From: an uncultured Lachnospiraceae bacterium
Lineage (GTDB): Bacteria > Bacillota > Clostridia > Lachnospirales > Lachnospiraceae
DNA: 49,066 bases
Reading direction: 5' to 3'
Assembly: GCA_902796005.1 (NCBI GenBank)
Contig: CADBNF010000058.1
Location: 1-49,066 of the forward strand
Under the pieces are notes generated by a model. The model searched no databases, was not told where the DNA came from, and saw only the letters and a program-made list of their open reading frames with translations. The first letter of the stretch is position 1, and each line of letters opens with the position of its first letter. Of this stretch, positions 40,512-48,348 are shown in pieces. A program made the position numbers and the translations under genes.

Positions 40512-41888
40512 TTAATTGGCATTTAACTGCACATTCATGATTTTGGTGTAGTCTTCGATATCCTTTTTCAGGCGCTTCATGGCGTCCTCCGCCCTGTCGA
40601 TGCTGAGCTTCACGTCATTGTCCACGGAAAAGCCGGAAAGCCCGGTTCCGTCGGAAAGGATACGGCTGTCGGCCTCCAGGGCGGCGGAGACGTTGCGCAG
40701 GCGCACAATCCGCTCCTCCACGGAGGCGATGTCCTTCGTCCGGGCGGTCACGCCGGTCAGCTTCTTCTTCACCTGGCTTTCCCGCTCCTGCAGCTCCTCC
40801 CATTTGGCCTGCAGGTCAGCCAGCTCCTTTTCCTTATCGCCGATGGCGGCATTCGCCCGGTTGTTGCTGTCCGCCACGGAGGTGCACTGCAGCTCCAGGG
40901 CCTCCAGCCTGGTCCTGGCTTCGGTAAGGGCCTGCTTTCTCTTCTCCAGCTCCCTTTCCGTGCGGGACACATCCCCTTCGTGCACGGCAGCCTCCAGCTC
41001 CCGCACCTCGTTTTTCAGCCGGGTGAGGTTCTCGCTGGTTTCGTTGATGTCCTCTAAAAGGCTTCCCTTTTTCCGCTCCAGATCCGCGCAGGCCGCCGCC
41101 TTCTCCTCCAGGGTACGGGTGAGCTCGGCATTCTTTTCCTCGGTTTCCCGCATCTTTAAGGTCAGCTCCTTTTCCCGGTTGTCGTAGATAAGGTGGGTCT
41201 GCTCCGCCTTCTGCAAAGAGGGCTTGAGCTCCTTTTCTATGCGGTTGTCCAGGTCAAAGGTTTCCTTGGACAGGCCGGCGATTTCCTCGTTCAGGGAATC
41301 GCTGATGGCTTCCATTTCCTTTTTTGCAGCCTGCTTTTCTTCCTTCTCCTTCTGCTGCGCCGGGATTCTTTCCCGCAGGTCAAGGATGGCGGTCTGCAGG
41401 TCCACGTTGTCCCGGGTCAGGCTCTCGGACTGCCGGGCCAGGTCTGCCCGCTCCTTTTCCAGTCCCGATTCCTCCTCCCGGACCTTTTCCTGCCGGGCAG
41501 TAAGCTCGGCTTTCCTGCGGTTCAAGTCTGCGCGGATATCGGCAACGCCGGCCTCCGCCCTTTCGATTTCCCGCATGGTGACCGCCAGCCCGGCTTCCAT
41601 CTCCTGAAGGGCTTCCTTCTGTTTCTCCGCCCTTCCGGAGGCATCCTCGGAGGAAATCTCCGGCGAACGGGTTTTCATGATGTCCAGGAAAATCCGGTTG
41701 CACTTTCTTAAATTTTTAACAAATTCCACCGGGTCACGCACGGGAAGCCGGTCAATCCGGCCCGAATCGTCACAGTCCCCGCAGAAATCCAGGAAAAGCC
41801 CCAGGGCATTTTCCAGGGCCAGGCTGTCAGCCTCCTGCAGGTTCTTCAGGGCATCCTGCGTATTGGAAAAACGCATATTCTTCTCCAT
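40512..41888 (-). CDS. Long coiled-coil protein
   Basis: A 458-aa protein. Residues 1-80 form a small helical domain with two Cys (LDFCGDCDDSG). From about 85 to 400 the sequence is an almost unbroken heptad coiled coil rich in Glu, Lys, Arg and Leu (EEKNAELTRTLEEKAAACA, ELEKRKQALTEARTRLEALE). A short C-terminal module follows (SDGTGLSGFSVDNDVKLSIDRAEDAMKRL). No SMC hinge or ATPase heads. It begins 33 bp after the Hsp70-like gene. It may be a rod that links the ATPase to the helical subunits, or a substrate of it. Confidence 0.65.
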   Translation of the reverse strand: MEKNMRFSNTQDALKNLQEADSLALENALGLFLDFCGDCDDSGRIDRLPVRDPVEFVKNLRKCNRIFLDIMKTRSPEISSEDASGRAEKQKEALQEMEAGLAVTMREIERAEAGVADIRADLNRRKAELTARQEKVREEESGLEKERADLARQSESLTRDNVDLQTAILDLRERIPAQQKEKEEKQAAKKEMEAISDSLNEEIAGLSKETFDLDNRIEKELKPSLQKAEQTHLIYDNREKELTLKMRETEEKNAELTRTLEEKAAACADLERKKGSLLEDINETSENLTRLKNEVRELEAAVHEGDVSRTERELEKRKQALTEARTRLEALELQCTSVADSNNRANAAIGDKEKELADLQAKWEELQERESQVKKKLTGVTARTKDIASVEERIVRLRNVSAALEADSRILSDGTGLSGFSVDNDVKLSIDRAEDAMKRLKKDIEDYTKIMNVQLNAN

Positions 41889-41921
41889 TCTGCCGCCTTA
41901 CCGGCGGCAATTATCCGTTGT

Positions 41922-43673
41922 CTATTTTTTCGCGTTCACGGACTCCTGAATGAGGGCCAGCATCTTCGGGTCCACACTCTGGTTCTTGAACAGCGCCTTA
42001 TAACTGGTCAGCTCGTAGCCGGTGCAGGAAATCTCCTTTCCGGTCAGATGGTCATAATCATGGATGTACAGGGTGATGACGCCGGAGGCATCCATGGAAA
42101 AGCCGAAATACACCAGCGATCCGGTCAGGTCCTTGACCGCATTCTTCAGAAGGTCCAGGAACTCCTGCTTTGGCGCCAGGGGAATCGGCCCCTTGCCCAT
42201 GTCCACCAGGAAATATTCCATGGAGCTTATCATCACATAGTCCAGGGCGTTGCCGCTGCCCCTGGTCTGGAGGTATTCCTTATTGTATTCGATATCGTGG
42301 TGGTACCGCAGGCCGTAGGACAGAGTCAGAAGCTGCTTGCCGCCCCTGGGCATGTAGGTCATGATGCCGATTCCGATGGGGGCCGTATTCCTGATGCGGA
42401 TAACCCCGGCGGAAAGGATGGAGCAGCCTAAGGAAACCGCCAGCTCCCTTGTATTTTCATTCAGGCCGATGTCCAGGGTGCGCCTGTCGTTGTGGCTCAC
42501 GTTGAAGCATCTTCTCATGTGGTCTTCCACCAGGTAGAAGTTGCCGAAGCCGCCCACCAGCACCAGCTTGAAGCTGTCGCTGGTCTTGCTGCGCCAGTCG
42601 ATGCCTAAGGAATCCATCTTGTCCTGGGCTTCCTTCATCTTCTCCTCGAAGACGCCGGCGATTACCTGGTTGTACACCTCCGCCATGGTGCGGTAGGTCA
42701 CATCTATCTTCCTGCCGGCGTAGGGCACCTTCATGAAGATGTAGTCGTCCTCCATCCGCTCCTCGTCGAGGCCGGCCGGATCCGTGCCGTAATCGTTGAA
42801 AATCTCCTCGATATCGTCGGTACTGTGCATCAGCGCCTTTTCCACCGCGTCCACGGTTTCGAAGAAATCAACGTCCAGGGGCACGTTCTCCATCTCCGGA
42901 TTGGCCTGGCGGATAATGGTTTTCGCCAGGGTCTCCATGTAGATGATGCCGGCGCTGCCCACTTCACCCATCTGTTCGTTTTCGCCGACGCCGAAATGGT
43001 CGAGCACCCGGATCTCCAGGTCGCCGCCGTCGGCCCGCTTTTTCCCTCTGGAAACCTCCGTCAGGGAAATATCCAGGGTGCCGCCGCCGTAGTCTATCAG
43101 CAGGAAATGCCCGGAGAAGGGCTGGCCTTTAAGCTTCAGGTAATTGTAGGCAAAATACGCGCTGGCCGCCGTGGGCTCGGAAACAACCCGCACCGCCTCC
43201 TCCGGCGGCGTGCTGCCGAAATAGGGAAGCGTTCTGCAGATATCACGCAGCTTGGTCCTGCCGTCCATGGTGGCAAAGGCGTCATACCAGACCTCCGGCG
43301 CGCCGATGACCAGGCTGCCGATCTCCTTGTCGTCCTCCCGGTCCATGATTCTCTCTATAACTTCGTTAAGGAATTTCTTCGTAATATCCTCGGGGGTAAA
43401 GGTTTCGTCGTAGCCTCTGGCCGCCAGCCTTTCCGGATCGTCCTCGGGCAGCATCATCTTGAAGGCCCGGAACTTCCGGTATTTGGTCATGGTATTGTCC
43501 TTGGCAGCCTCTCCGATACGGATCTTCGTCCCGTCAGCCCGGCAGCTTAATACCGTGGGGATATTCTTCGATCCGCCCTCGGACAGGGCGATGACCTCCG
43601 GCTGTCCCAGATTCTTCCGGTAGGCCGAAACCATGGTGTACGTACTTCCAAAATCTATTCCTAAATTCAGCAT
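41922..43673 (-). CDS. Hsp70/actin-fold ATPase, operon-leading
   Basis: A 583-aa member of the Hsp70/actin superfamily. Phosphate-1 motif LGIDFGSTYT (4-13), SEPTAASAYF (165-174, the Hsp70 hinge hallmark), phosphate-2 LLIDYGGGTLDI (191-202) and adenosine motif LVLVGGFGNFYLVEDHM (370-386) are all present. No DnaK-type substrate-binding beta domain can be seen; residues 390-583 include DVMI-like YVMISSMEYFLVDMGKGPIPL and a C-terminal acidic/basic helix. It has no DnaJ or GrpE gene nearby. Extended -10 promoter and GGGGG ribosome site lie immediately upstream. Likely an ATP-driven switch that starts or regulates assembly of the products of the operon. Confidence 0.8.
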   Translation of the reverse strand: MLNLGIDFGSTYTMVSAYRKNLGQPEVIALSEGGSKNIPTVLSCRADGTKIRIGEAAKDNTMTKYRKFRAFKMMLPEDDPERLAARGYDETFTPEDITKKFLNEVIERIMDREDDKEIGSLVIGAPEVWYDAFATMDGRTKLRDICRTLPYFGSTPPEEAVRVVSEPTAASAYFAYNYLKLKGQPFSGHFLLIDYGGGTLDISLTEVSRGKKRADGGDLEIRVLDHFGVGENEQMGEVGSAGIIYMETLAKTIIRQANPEMENVPLDVDFFETVDAVEKALMHSTDDIEEIFNDYGTDPAGLDEERMEDDYIFMKVPYAGRKIDVTYRTMAEVYNQVIAGVFEEKMKEAQDKMDSLGIDWRSKTSDSFKLVLVGGFGNFYLVEDHMRRCFNVSHNDRRTLDIGLNENTRELAVSLGCSILSAGVIRIRNTAPIGIGIMTYMPRGGKQLLTLSYGLRYHHDIEYNKEYLQTRGSGNALDYVMISSMEYFLVDMGKGPIPLAPKQEFLDLLKNAVKDLTGSLVYFGFSMDASGVITLYIHDYDHLTGKEISCTGYELTSYKALFKNQSVDPKMLALIQESVNAKK

Positions 43674-43711
43674 TGTTTCCCCCAGCTTACAATAAGCACA
43701 TATTATGAACT

Positions 43712-43720
43712 ACTATACCA
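43712..43720 (-). promoter_or_regulatory. Extended -10 promoter of the 12-gene operon
   Basis: On the minus strand TGG-TATAGT, 39 bp before the start codon of the Hsp70-like gene. The -35 region (GTGATC at 17 bp) is poor. This is the only clear promoter seen ahead of the 15-kb gene set. Confidence 0.6.
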
Positions 43721-43841
43721 TATTTTCATAAAAAGATCACTTCTTTTTCAGCAGTATCCGGGATTTTATTCCGCCCTGTGCAGAAAAATAAGCAGCCGCT
43801 TACCGGCAGAAAAGGCGAAGGAAAAATCCTTGCGCTGCGCA

Positions 43842-43871
43842 TTGACGAAAGGCGCCGGGAAATGATATGAT
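43842..43871 (+). promoter_or_regulatory. Promoter of the GNAT acetyltransferase
   Basis: TTGACG (43842-43847), an 18-bp spacer and TATGAT (43866-43871), with a 40-nt leader to the start codon. Confidence 0.65.
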
Positions 43872-43910
43872 TACCTCCACCATTGAGCTTGTTTTGTAAA
43901 GGGCAGAAAA

Positions 43911-44414
43911 ATGATCAGAAAAGCAATACCGGCAGATATTCCGCTGCTTGCGGAAATCTACGAAGACGCGAAAATATTCATGCATGAGAACGGAAATCCC
44001 ACCCAGTGGGCGGGCGGCTATCCCAACCGGGAATCCCTGACCGGGGACCTGGAAAAGGGACTTCTGTATACGGTGGAAAGCGATACCGAGCCCGGCCGGA
44101 TTGCCGGGGCCTTTTCCATGCTGACCACCCCCGACCCCACCTACGCGGTCATCTACGACGGCAGCTGGCTTTCCGATACGCCCTACGCCGCCATCCACGC
44201 GGTGGTCAGTGACCGGAAGGAGAAGGGCATGGTAAAAAAAATCATGGCTTTCGTCCGGGAAAGCCATGATCATATACGTGTTGATACCCACAAGGACAAC
44301 CTGCCCATGCAGGGAGCCCTTATCCGGGACGGCTTCACCCTGCAGGGCACCATCATCTGTCATGACGGCACGCCGCGGGTAGCCTTTGAGTGGGTGAAAC
44401 AAACTATTTCATAA
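43911..44414 (+). CDS. GNAT-family N-acetyltransferase
   Basis: A 167-aa acetyltransferase of the GCN5-related fold. IRKAIPADIPLLAEIYEDAK is the first strand and helix; AIHAVVSDRKEKGMVKKIM is the acetyl-CoA pyrophosphate-binding segment in a shortened form; IRVDTHKDNLPMQGALIRDGF is the strand and helix before the C-terminus. AAAGGG precedes the ATG. It transfers acetyl from acetyl-CoA to an amine; the substrate (protein, peptide, antibiotic) is unknown. It runs convergent to the patatin-like gene and overlaps its 3' end by 11 bp. Confidence 0.88.
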   Translation: MIRKAIPADIPLLAEIYEDAKIFMHENGNPTQWAGGYPNRESLTGDLEKGLLYTVESDTEPGRIAGAFSMLTTPDPTYAVIYDGSWLSDTPYAAIHAVVSDRKEKGMVKKIMAFVRESHDHIRVDTHKDNLPMQGALIRDGFTLQGTIICHDGTPRVAFEWVKQTIS

Positions 44415-45258
44415 ACGCCGCCAGTTCTTCTCTTCTTTCGTCGTAGTCCTCCACGCCGCAGTTGTACAGCAGCTCCTGGGTGGCCTTATCCGCGGAGAAG
44501 GTACCCATTTTGATATTCTCGGGCACGGTGTAGATGAAGGCTTTGCCCTCCTTCTCCAGCCGGTACAGCTGCCGCTGCTCGGCGGTGTAGACCACATGTC
44601 TGCGGTTCAAGGCCTTGACCGTCTCCGGGAATTTCCTGCATTTGATGGTGTACAGAGCCTTGAATTTCTCCGGGCTGCGGTGGAAATTCCGCGGCTTGGA
44701 CATGATGGCCACGATTTTCTCACAGCCGTCGTCCAGCATCTTCTGTACCGGAATCGGATCCGTCACGCCCCCGTCAAAATAGTAATTTCCTTTAAATTCC
44801 ACCGGCCGGCAGGCCGCGGGAATCGCCGAGGAACACATGATCGCCCGGTAATCATCCTGCTTCATGTCCGACTTGGTGAAATATTCCGGCTTTCCGGTGG
44901 CCGCATTGGTGGCCACGATATAGTATTCCGCGGGATTCTCCAGTATTTTCGGAAAATCCAGCGGCGCCGCGCCGTCATGGTTGGACAGATTGGCGTAAAT
45001 ATACCGGATGCCGAACAGCTCGCCGCCCCGAAGAAAGGCGGAAAAGCCCATGTAATTCGGATCGTCGATAAATTCCGTATAAAATCTTTTGTTTCTTCCG
45101 TGCTGCCCCGCCATGAAGGACGCGCCGTTGGCGCTGCCGGCGGACACGCCGATCACATAATCAAAGGTAATATTCTCTTCTATAAATCTGTCCAGCACGC
45201 CTGCGCCGTAGGCGCATTTCATGCCGCCGCCTTCCAGAAGGAGTCCGATTTTGCTCAT
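44404..45258 (-). CDS. Patatin-like phospholipase family protein
   Basis: A 284-aa YjjU/RssA-type patatin. The oxyanion loop GLLLEGGGMKCAYGAGVLD (5-23), the nucleophile elbow GVSAGSANG with Ser near 40, and the catalytic Asp in YYFDGGVTDPIP (DGG) form a complete Ser-Asp dyad. It should hydrolyse acyl esters of lipids in the cytoplasm or at the inner membrane face. No signal peptide. Transcribed alone, with GNAT convergent. Both stop codons lie inside the other gene, so antisense interference is possible. Confidence 0.92.
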   Translation of the reverse strand: MSKIGLLLEGGGMKCAYGAGVLDRFIEENITFDYVIGVSAGSANGASFMAGQHGRNKRFYTEFIDDPNYMGFSAFLRGGELFGIRYIYANLSNHDGAAPLDFPKILENPAEYYIVATNAATGKPEYFTKSDMKQDDYRAIMCSSAIPAACRPVEFKGNYYFDGGVTDPIPVQKMLDDGCEKIVAIMSKPRNFHRSPEKFKALYTIKCRKFPETVKALNRRHVVYTAEQRQLYRLEKEGKAFIYTVPENIKMGTFSADKATQELLYNCGVEDYDERREELAAFMK

Positions 45259-45299
45259 TTTTCAGTCTGTTCTCCGTTCATTCTTCATCCCCCTGTCAC

Positions 45300-45344
45300 A
45301 AAAAGACCGGGATGCTAAAGTGAATTGTAGCATCCCGGCTTTTA
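45300..45344 (-). terminator. Terminator of the first alpha/beta hydrolase
   Basis: CCGGGATGCTA (45307-45317) and TAGCATCCCGG (45328-45338) form an 11-bp perfect stem with T tract on the minus strand. The plus-strand side also ends in TTTT, so it is bidirectional. Confidence 0.85.
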
Positions 45345-45381
45345 AAAAGCAAATCAACAGATTTCCCGATGTGTCTTACGG

Positions 45382-46404
45382 TCAGGCAAAGGCAAATTCC
45401 TTCAGTGCCTTTACGAATTCCTCCGCGTTTTCGATGAAGCAGCCGTGGGCGCCGGCCTGCAGAAGCTCCGTTACCTTACCGCCCTTTTCCTGGTATTTCT
45501 TCAGGACGTAGCGGGTCTGGCTTACCATGGGCTGGGGCGGATACACGTCCTCGCCGGGCCAGCCGGGCAGAAGGCCGGTTTTGCCCAGGGTACCGAAATC
45601 GCCGTAGGAGGTGTCGCTCACGATAAGATCCCTCGCGCCGTGCACCCAGAGAACGGGCGGCTTCTTTTCGATATCCACGATGCCGGAGACATTGCCGTAG
45701 GTGGCAGCCATGGTGTTGTTCACACCCTTTGTGCCGGTGGCCACCATGGGCCACACACCGACCTGAACAAAATCGCCGGGATACATGCCCTCTCCCACCT
45801 TGGTCTTGAGCATGCTTTCCGCATACATCTCCTTATCTTCCTCGCTGATGACAAAGTCCGGGGCGAAGATGGAGGCATTTAAGGATGCCTTCATCGCTTC
45901 CTTATCCTGCCTCACCAGGGCCGCCACCGTATTCGGATTCTGGCAGGCGCCGCCGGTGCCCAGGCCCGCAGGCTCGAGCATCTTGCCGTCTTCGTCGTAG
46001 GTGCCGCCGAAGCCGTAGGGAGAGCTGGGATTTAAAAGCACCAGCTTCTTCACCATTTCCGGATAGTCGATGGTGAACTGCATGACCGCGCCGCCGCCCA
46101 TGGACCAGCCGGCCAGAACAAATTCCTTCCAGCCCAGGGCATCCGCCAGGGCCTTCACGTCGTCGGAATAGTCCCTGTAGCCCCGGGTGCCGTCGATGGG
46201 TTTCGCATCGGAGTCGCCGAAGCAGCGGAGATCCGGCGCCACGATGTCGAAGTCCTTCTCCAGCAGGGGAATAAGGGGAGCAAAGAATTCGGAATCGGAG
46301 ACGTTGCCGTGGACGAAAATCAGCTTCTCTCCTGCCGGATTTCCTTCGTGGATGAAGGCGGTGCGGAGTCTTTCAGTGGTCAGAAATTTCTTTTCGTACT
46401 TCAT
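45382..46404 (-). CDS. Alpha/beta hydrolase
   Basis: A 340-aa alpha/beta-fold hydrolase. IFVHGNVSDSEFF holds the oxyanion HG, LAGWSMGGGAVMQF the nucleophile Ser (about 97-99 in GWSMGG), LWVHGARDLIVSD the acid and AGAHGCFIE the His. The cap region (about 135-250) is long. No signal peptide. Substrate not deducible; esterases, haloperoxidase-like and ring-opening hydrolases share this pattern. It follows two other hydrolase genes but has an AT-rich hairpin before it. Confidence 0.88.
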   Translation of the reverse strand: MKYEKKFLTTERLRTAFIHEGNPAGEKLIFVHGNVSDSEFFAPLIPLLEKDFDIVAPDLRCFGDSDAKPIDGTRGYRDYSDDVKALADALGWKEFVLAGWSMGGGAVMQFTIDYPEMVKKLVLLNPSSPYGFGGTYDEDGKMLEPAGLGTGGACQNPNTVAALVRQDKEAMKASLNASIFAPDFVISEEDKEMYAESMLKTKVGEGMYPGDFVQVGVWPMVATGTKGVNNTMAATYGNVSGIVDIEKKPPVLWVHGARDLIVSDTSYGDFGTLGKTGLLPGWPGEDVYPPQPMVSQTRYVLKKYQEKGGKVTELLQAGAHGCFIENAEEFVKALKEFAFA

Positions 46405-46444
46405 AGTATTCCTCTATAAGCTATTTATAAAAGCCAATTGTTTT

Positions 46445-46488
46445 AAATATCATATATTATTCTTCCCTTCAGAATATACATGATATTT
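46445..46488. other. AT-rich intergenic hairpin
   Basis: AAATATCAT (46445-46453) pairs with ATGATATTT (46480-46488) and inner AT-rich sequence continues the stem. It starts at the stop codon of the hydrolase gene to its right. The T run is on the plus-strand side, so it may be only a weak terminator for the minus-strand message. Confidence 0.4.
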
Positions 46489-47304
46489 TTAAACGATATT
46501 GTATTTAGTCTTACAGTTGTTCGTAAATCCAAGGATCAGGCTCGCGAACAGCAGAGGCTGCTCATACATGGAGGCGTGGCCGCTGCCGGGAATGATAACC
46601 CGGTGGGCATCGGGGATGCCCGCGGCAATGATTTCCTGTTCGGCCATGGGGGTCAGATAGTCCTCCTGGCAGGAAACCACCAGTGTCGGCACCTTAATTT
46701 CACCGAGTCGGTCCCGTACATCATAGTCCACGGCGGAATTGGTCAGACGCACCATGGCGTCGATGAAGACCTTGTCGGAGAATACCGGTTCCAGCGCCTT
46801 TTTGCGGTTGTTCATCCAGTCGTTGTGATCCTTGTAGAACTTCGGGGAATAGATTACCGGGATGGTGGTCAGGTAATAGGCCTCCCAGTTGTCCTTCGCC
46901 AGGTTCCAGGCATCGCCGATGTCACCCAGCCAGGGGCCGGTGCAGGCGGTGGTGTTGAAGAGAATCAGGCGCTCGCAGGCATCGGGATATTTCACGCACA
47001 GCTGCAGGGCTACCTCGCCGCCGTAGGAAATACCCATGATGGCCAGGTCATCCAGGTGCATTTCCTTAATGAACGCATACACAGCTTCCACCTGCAGGGC
47101 CTGGGTAAAGGGGCCGTCCATGTGGTCGGATTTGCCCTGGTCCAGCATGTCCAGGAGCACCAGTTTATTGTTGGCGGAAAGGGGCTCGATGAATTCCTTC
47201 CAGCTGGCGGTGGACATCATGATGCCGTTCAGCAGAAGCAGCGGCTTTCCCTCTCCGTGAATTTCATAGTAAAGATTTTTTCCGTTGAAATCAAATAATG
47301 CCAT
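46489..47304 (-). CDS. Alpha/beta hydrolase (paralogue of the next upstream gene)
   Basis: A 271-aa hydrolase. LLLLNGIMMSTASW is the oxyanion region (the usual HG is NG), MGISYGGEVALQL the nucleophile elbow, VSCQEDYLTP the acid and PGSGHASMYEQP the His. It is clearly homologous to the 275-aa gene upstream: both have LNG, ASW and ISYGGEVA-type blocks. The cap domain between 125 and 190 is helical. The family includes 3-oxoadipate enol-lactonase-like and proline iminopeptidase-like enzymes, so substrate is uncertain. Confidence 0.88.
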   Translation of the reverse strand: MALFDFNGKNLYYEIHGEGKPLLLLNGIMMSTASWKEFIEPLSANNKLVLLDMLDQGKSDHMDGPFTQALQVEAVYAFIKEMHLDDLAIMGISYGGEVALQLCVKYPDACERLILFNTTACTGPWLGDIGDAWNLAKDNWEAYYLTTIPVIYSPKFYKDHNDWMNNRKKALEPVFSDKVFIDAMVRLTNSAVDYDVRDRLGEIKVPTLVVSCQEDYLTPMAEQEIIAAGIPDAHRVIIPGSGHASMYEQPLLFASLILGFTNNCKTKYNIV

Positions 47305-47344
47305 GTCTTTGTTTTCCTTTATCCTTTTCGTAGATTTCCCGGTC

Positions 47345-47374
47345 AGGGCCGGTTATTAAGGCCGTCCCGGCCCT
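47345..47374 (-). other. Intercistronic hairpin between the two paralogous hydrolases
   Basis: AGGGCCGG (47345-47352) pairs with CCGGCCCT (47367-47374), right at the upstream gene's stop codon. There is no T run, so processing or stability control is more likely than termination. Confidence 0.4.
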
Positions 47375-48201
47375 CAGGCAAAGAGGTCGCTGTGCTTCAG
47401 AATGAAGCCGAAGATGGCAGTCTCCACCTCTTTCGTCTTCTCGAAGAAGACCACATGGGCTGCGCCGGGAATGGTGACGTATTCCGCATCCGGAATATTG
47501 TCCGCCAGGATTTTCGAGAATTTCGGCGGCTTTAAGATATCATTTTCCGCGCAGATAATAAGCGCCGGGCACTTTATCTTCGGCAGCTCGTCGGTCATGT
47601 AGACGTCTTCGGCGAAGGTATCGTAAAGGATTTTCTGGCCTTCCAGGTAATGGTTGGGATTGTCCTTGATGGCCTTTGCCCGTGCGGTCAGCATATCCAT
47701 ATTCTTCTCGATGAATTCCGGGCCGTAGATGGAGGGAACCATCCCCCAGAAGAAGGTTTCCCCGTCGCCGGTATCGCAGAGCACCTTCCAGCCCACCACG
47801 AAGCCCTTGCAAACCGGATCCAGCTCGCTTACGGAATCAATAACGGAGATGGATTTGGTCATTTCCGGGAACATCACCGCAAATTTCATCGCCACCTCAC
47901 CGCCGTAGGAGGTGCCCACCAGATGGGCTTTTTCCACCCCCAGATACTCAAGCAGCGCTTTGGTTTCCTCACAGTGCTGGGCAAAGGTATAGGGGCCTTC
48001 CGGCTTGGAAGACTTAAGCTGACCCTTGAAATCGTGGGCAATTACCCTGAAGCCTGCCCGCTCAAACACCGGCCAGAGCACCGACCAGCTGGCCGCGGAA
48101 GCCATTACGCCATTTAAAAAGACGATGGTTTCCTTTCCTTCGGGATTGCCGTGCTCTTCGTAGTAAAGCGTAACATCCTTGCTGTATTCAAAATATGGCA
48201 T
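47374..48201 (-). CDS. Alpha/beta hydrolase (paralogue)
   Basis: A 275-aa hydrolase with FLNGVMASAASWS at the oxyanion site, VGTSYGGEVAMKF as nucleophile elbow, ICAENDILKPP as acid and PGAAHVVFFE as His. It starts with a short beta hairpin (YFEYSKDVTLYYEEHG) like its downstream paralogue. First of the three hydrolase genes, 147 bp after a substrate-binding protein gene. If co-transcribed with that transporter it might process an imported ester or amide (inference). Confidence 0.88.
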   Translation of the reverse strand: MPYFEYSKDVTLYYEEHGNPEGKETIVFLNGVMASAASWSVLWPVFERAGFRVIAHDFKGQLKSSKPEGPYTFAQHCEETKALLEYLGVEKAHLVGTSYGGEVAMKFAVMFPEMTKSISVIDSVSELDPVCKGFVVGWKVLCDTGDGETFFWGMVPSIYGPEFIEKNMDMLTARAKAIKDNPNHYLEGQKILYDTFAEDVYMTDELPKIKCPALIICAENDILKPPKFSKILADNIPDAEYVTIPGAAHVVFFEKTKEVETAIFGFILKHSDLFA

Positions 48202-48238
48202 AATTTTCTCCTGTCCGTTCCTGTATTATTGTCTCTGA

Positions 48239-48313
48239 AGGAAATCCGCAGCGGAATTTCCTTTTTTAGTCAATACGGAGGACCGAGGTCCTCCGTATTG
48301 TTTCCTACAGGAA
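48239..48313. other. Cluster of hairpins between the binding-protein and hydrolase genes
   Basis: A 13-bp perfect stem (CAATACGGAGGAC at 48271-48283, complement at 48288-48300, loop CGAG). Next to it is a second stem formed by AAGGAAAT/ATTTCCTT with CCG/CGG inside (48239-48263). A TTTCC-TA-GGAAA-like dyad follows at 48300-48313. On the minus strand no T run follows, so this may be mRNA stabilisation or partial termination after the binding-protein gene. Confidence 0.5.
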
Positions 48314-48348
48314 ATGTTCTTCTGTTTACAGCAGATATTTTCCTGCTC

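Noticed and set aside
28683-43673. Prophage or mobile island origin of the 12-gene operon
   Set aside because: No integrase, tRNA, direct repeats or transposase at its borders, and base use looks like the neighbours; it may still be variable between strains.
43800-44402. Minus-strand 200-aa frame opposite the GNAT gene
   Set aside because: It covers both GNAT promoter boxes and the GNAT gene, shows no domain and lacks a Shine-Dalgarno site.
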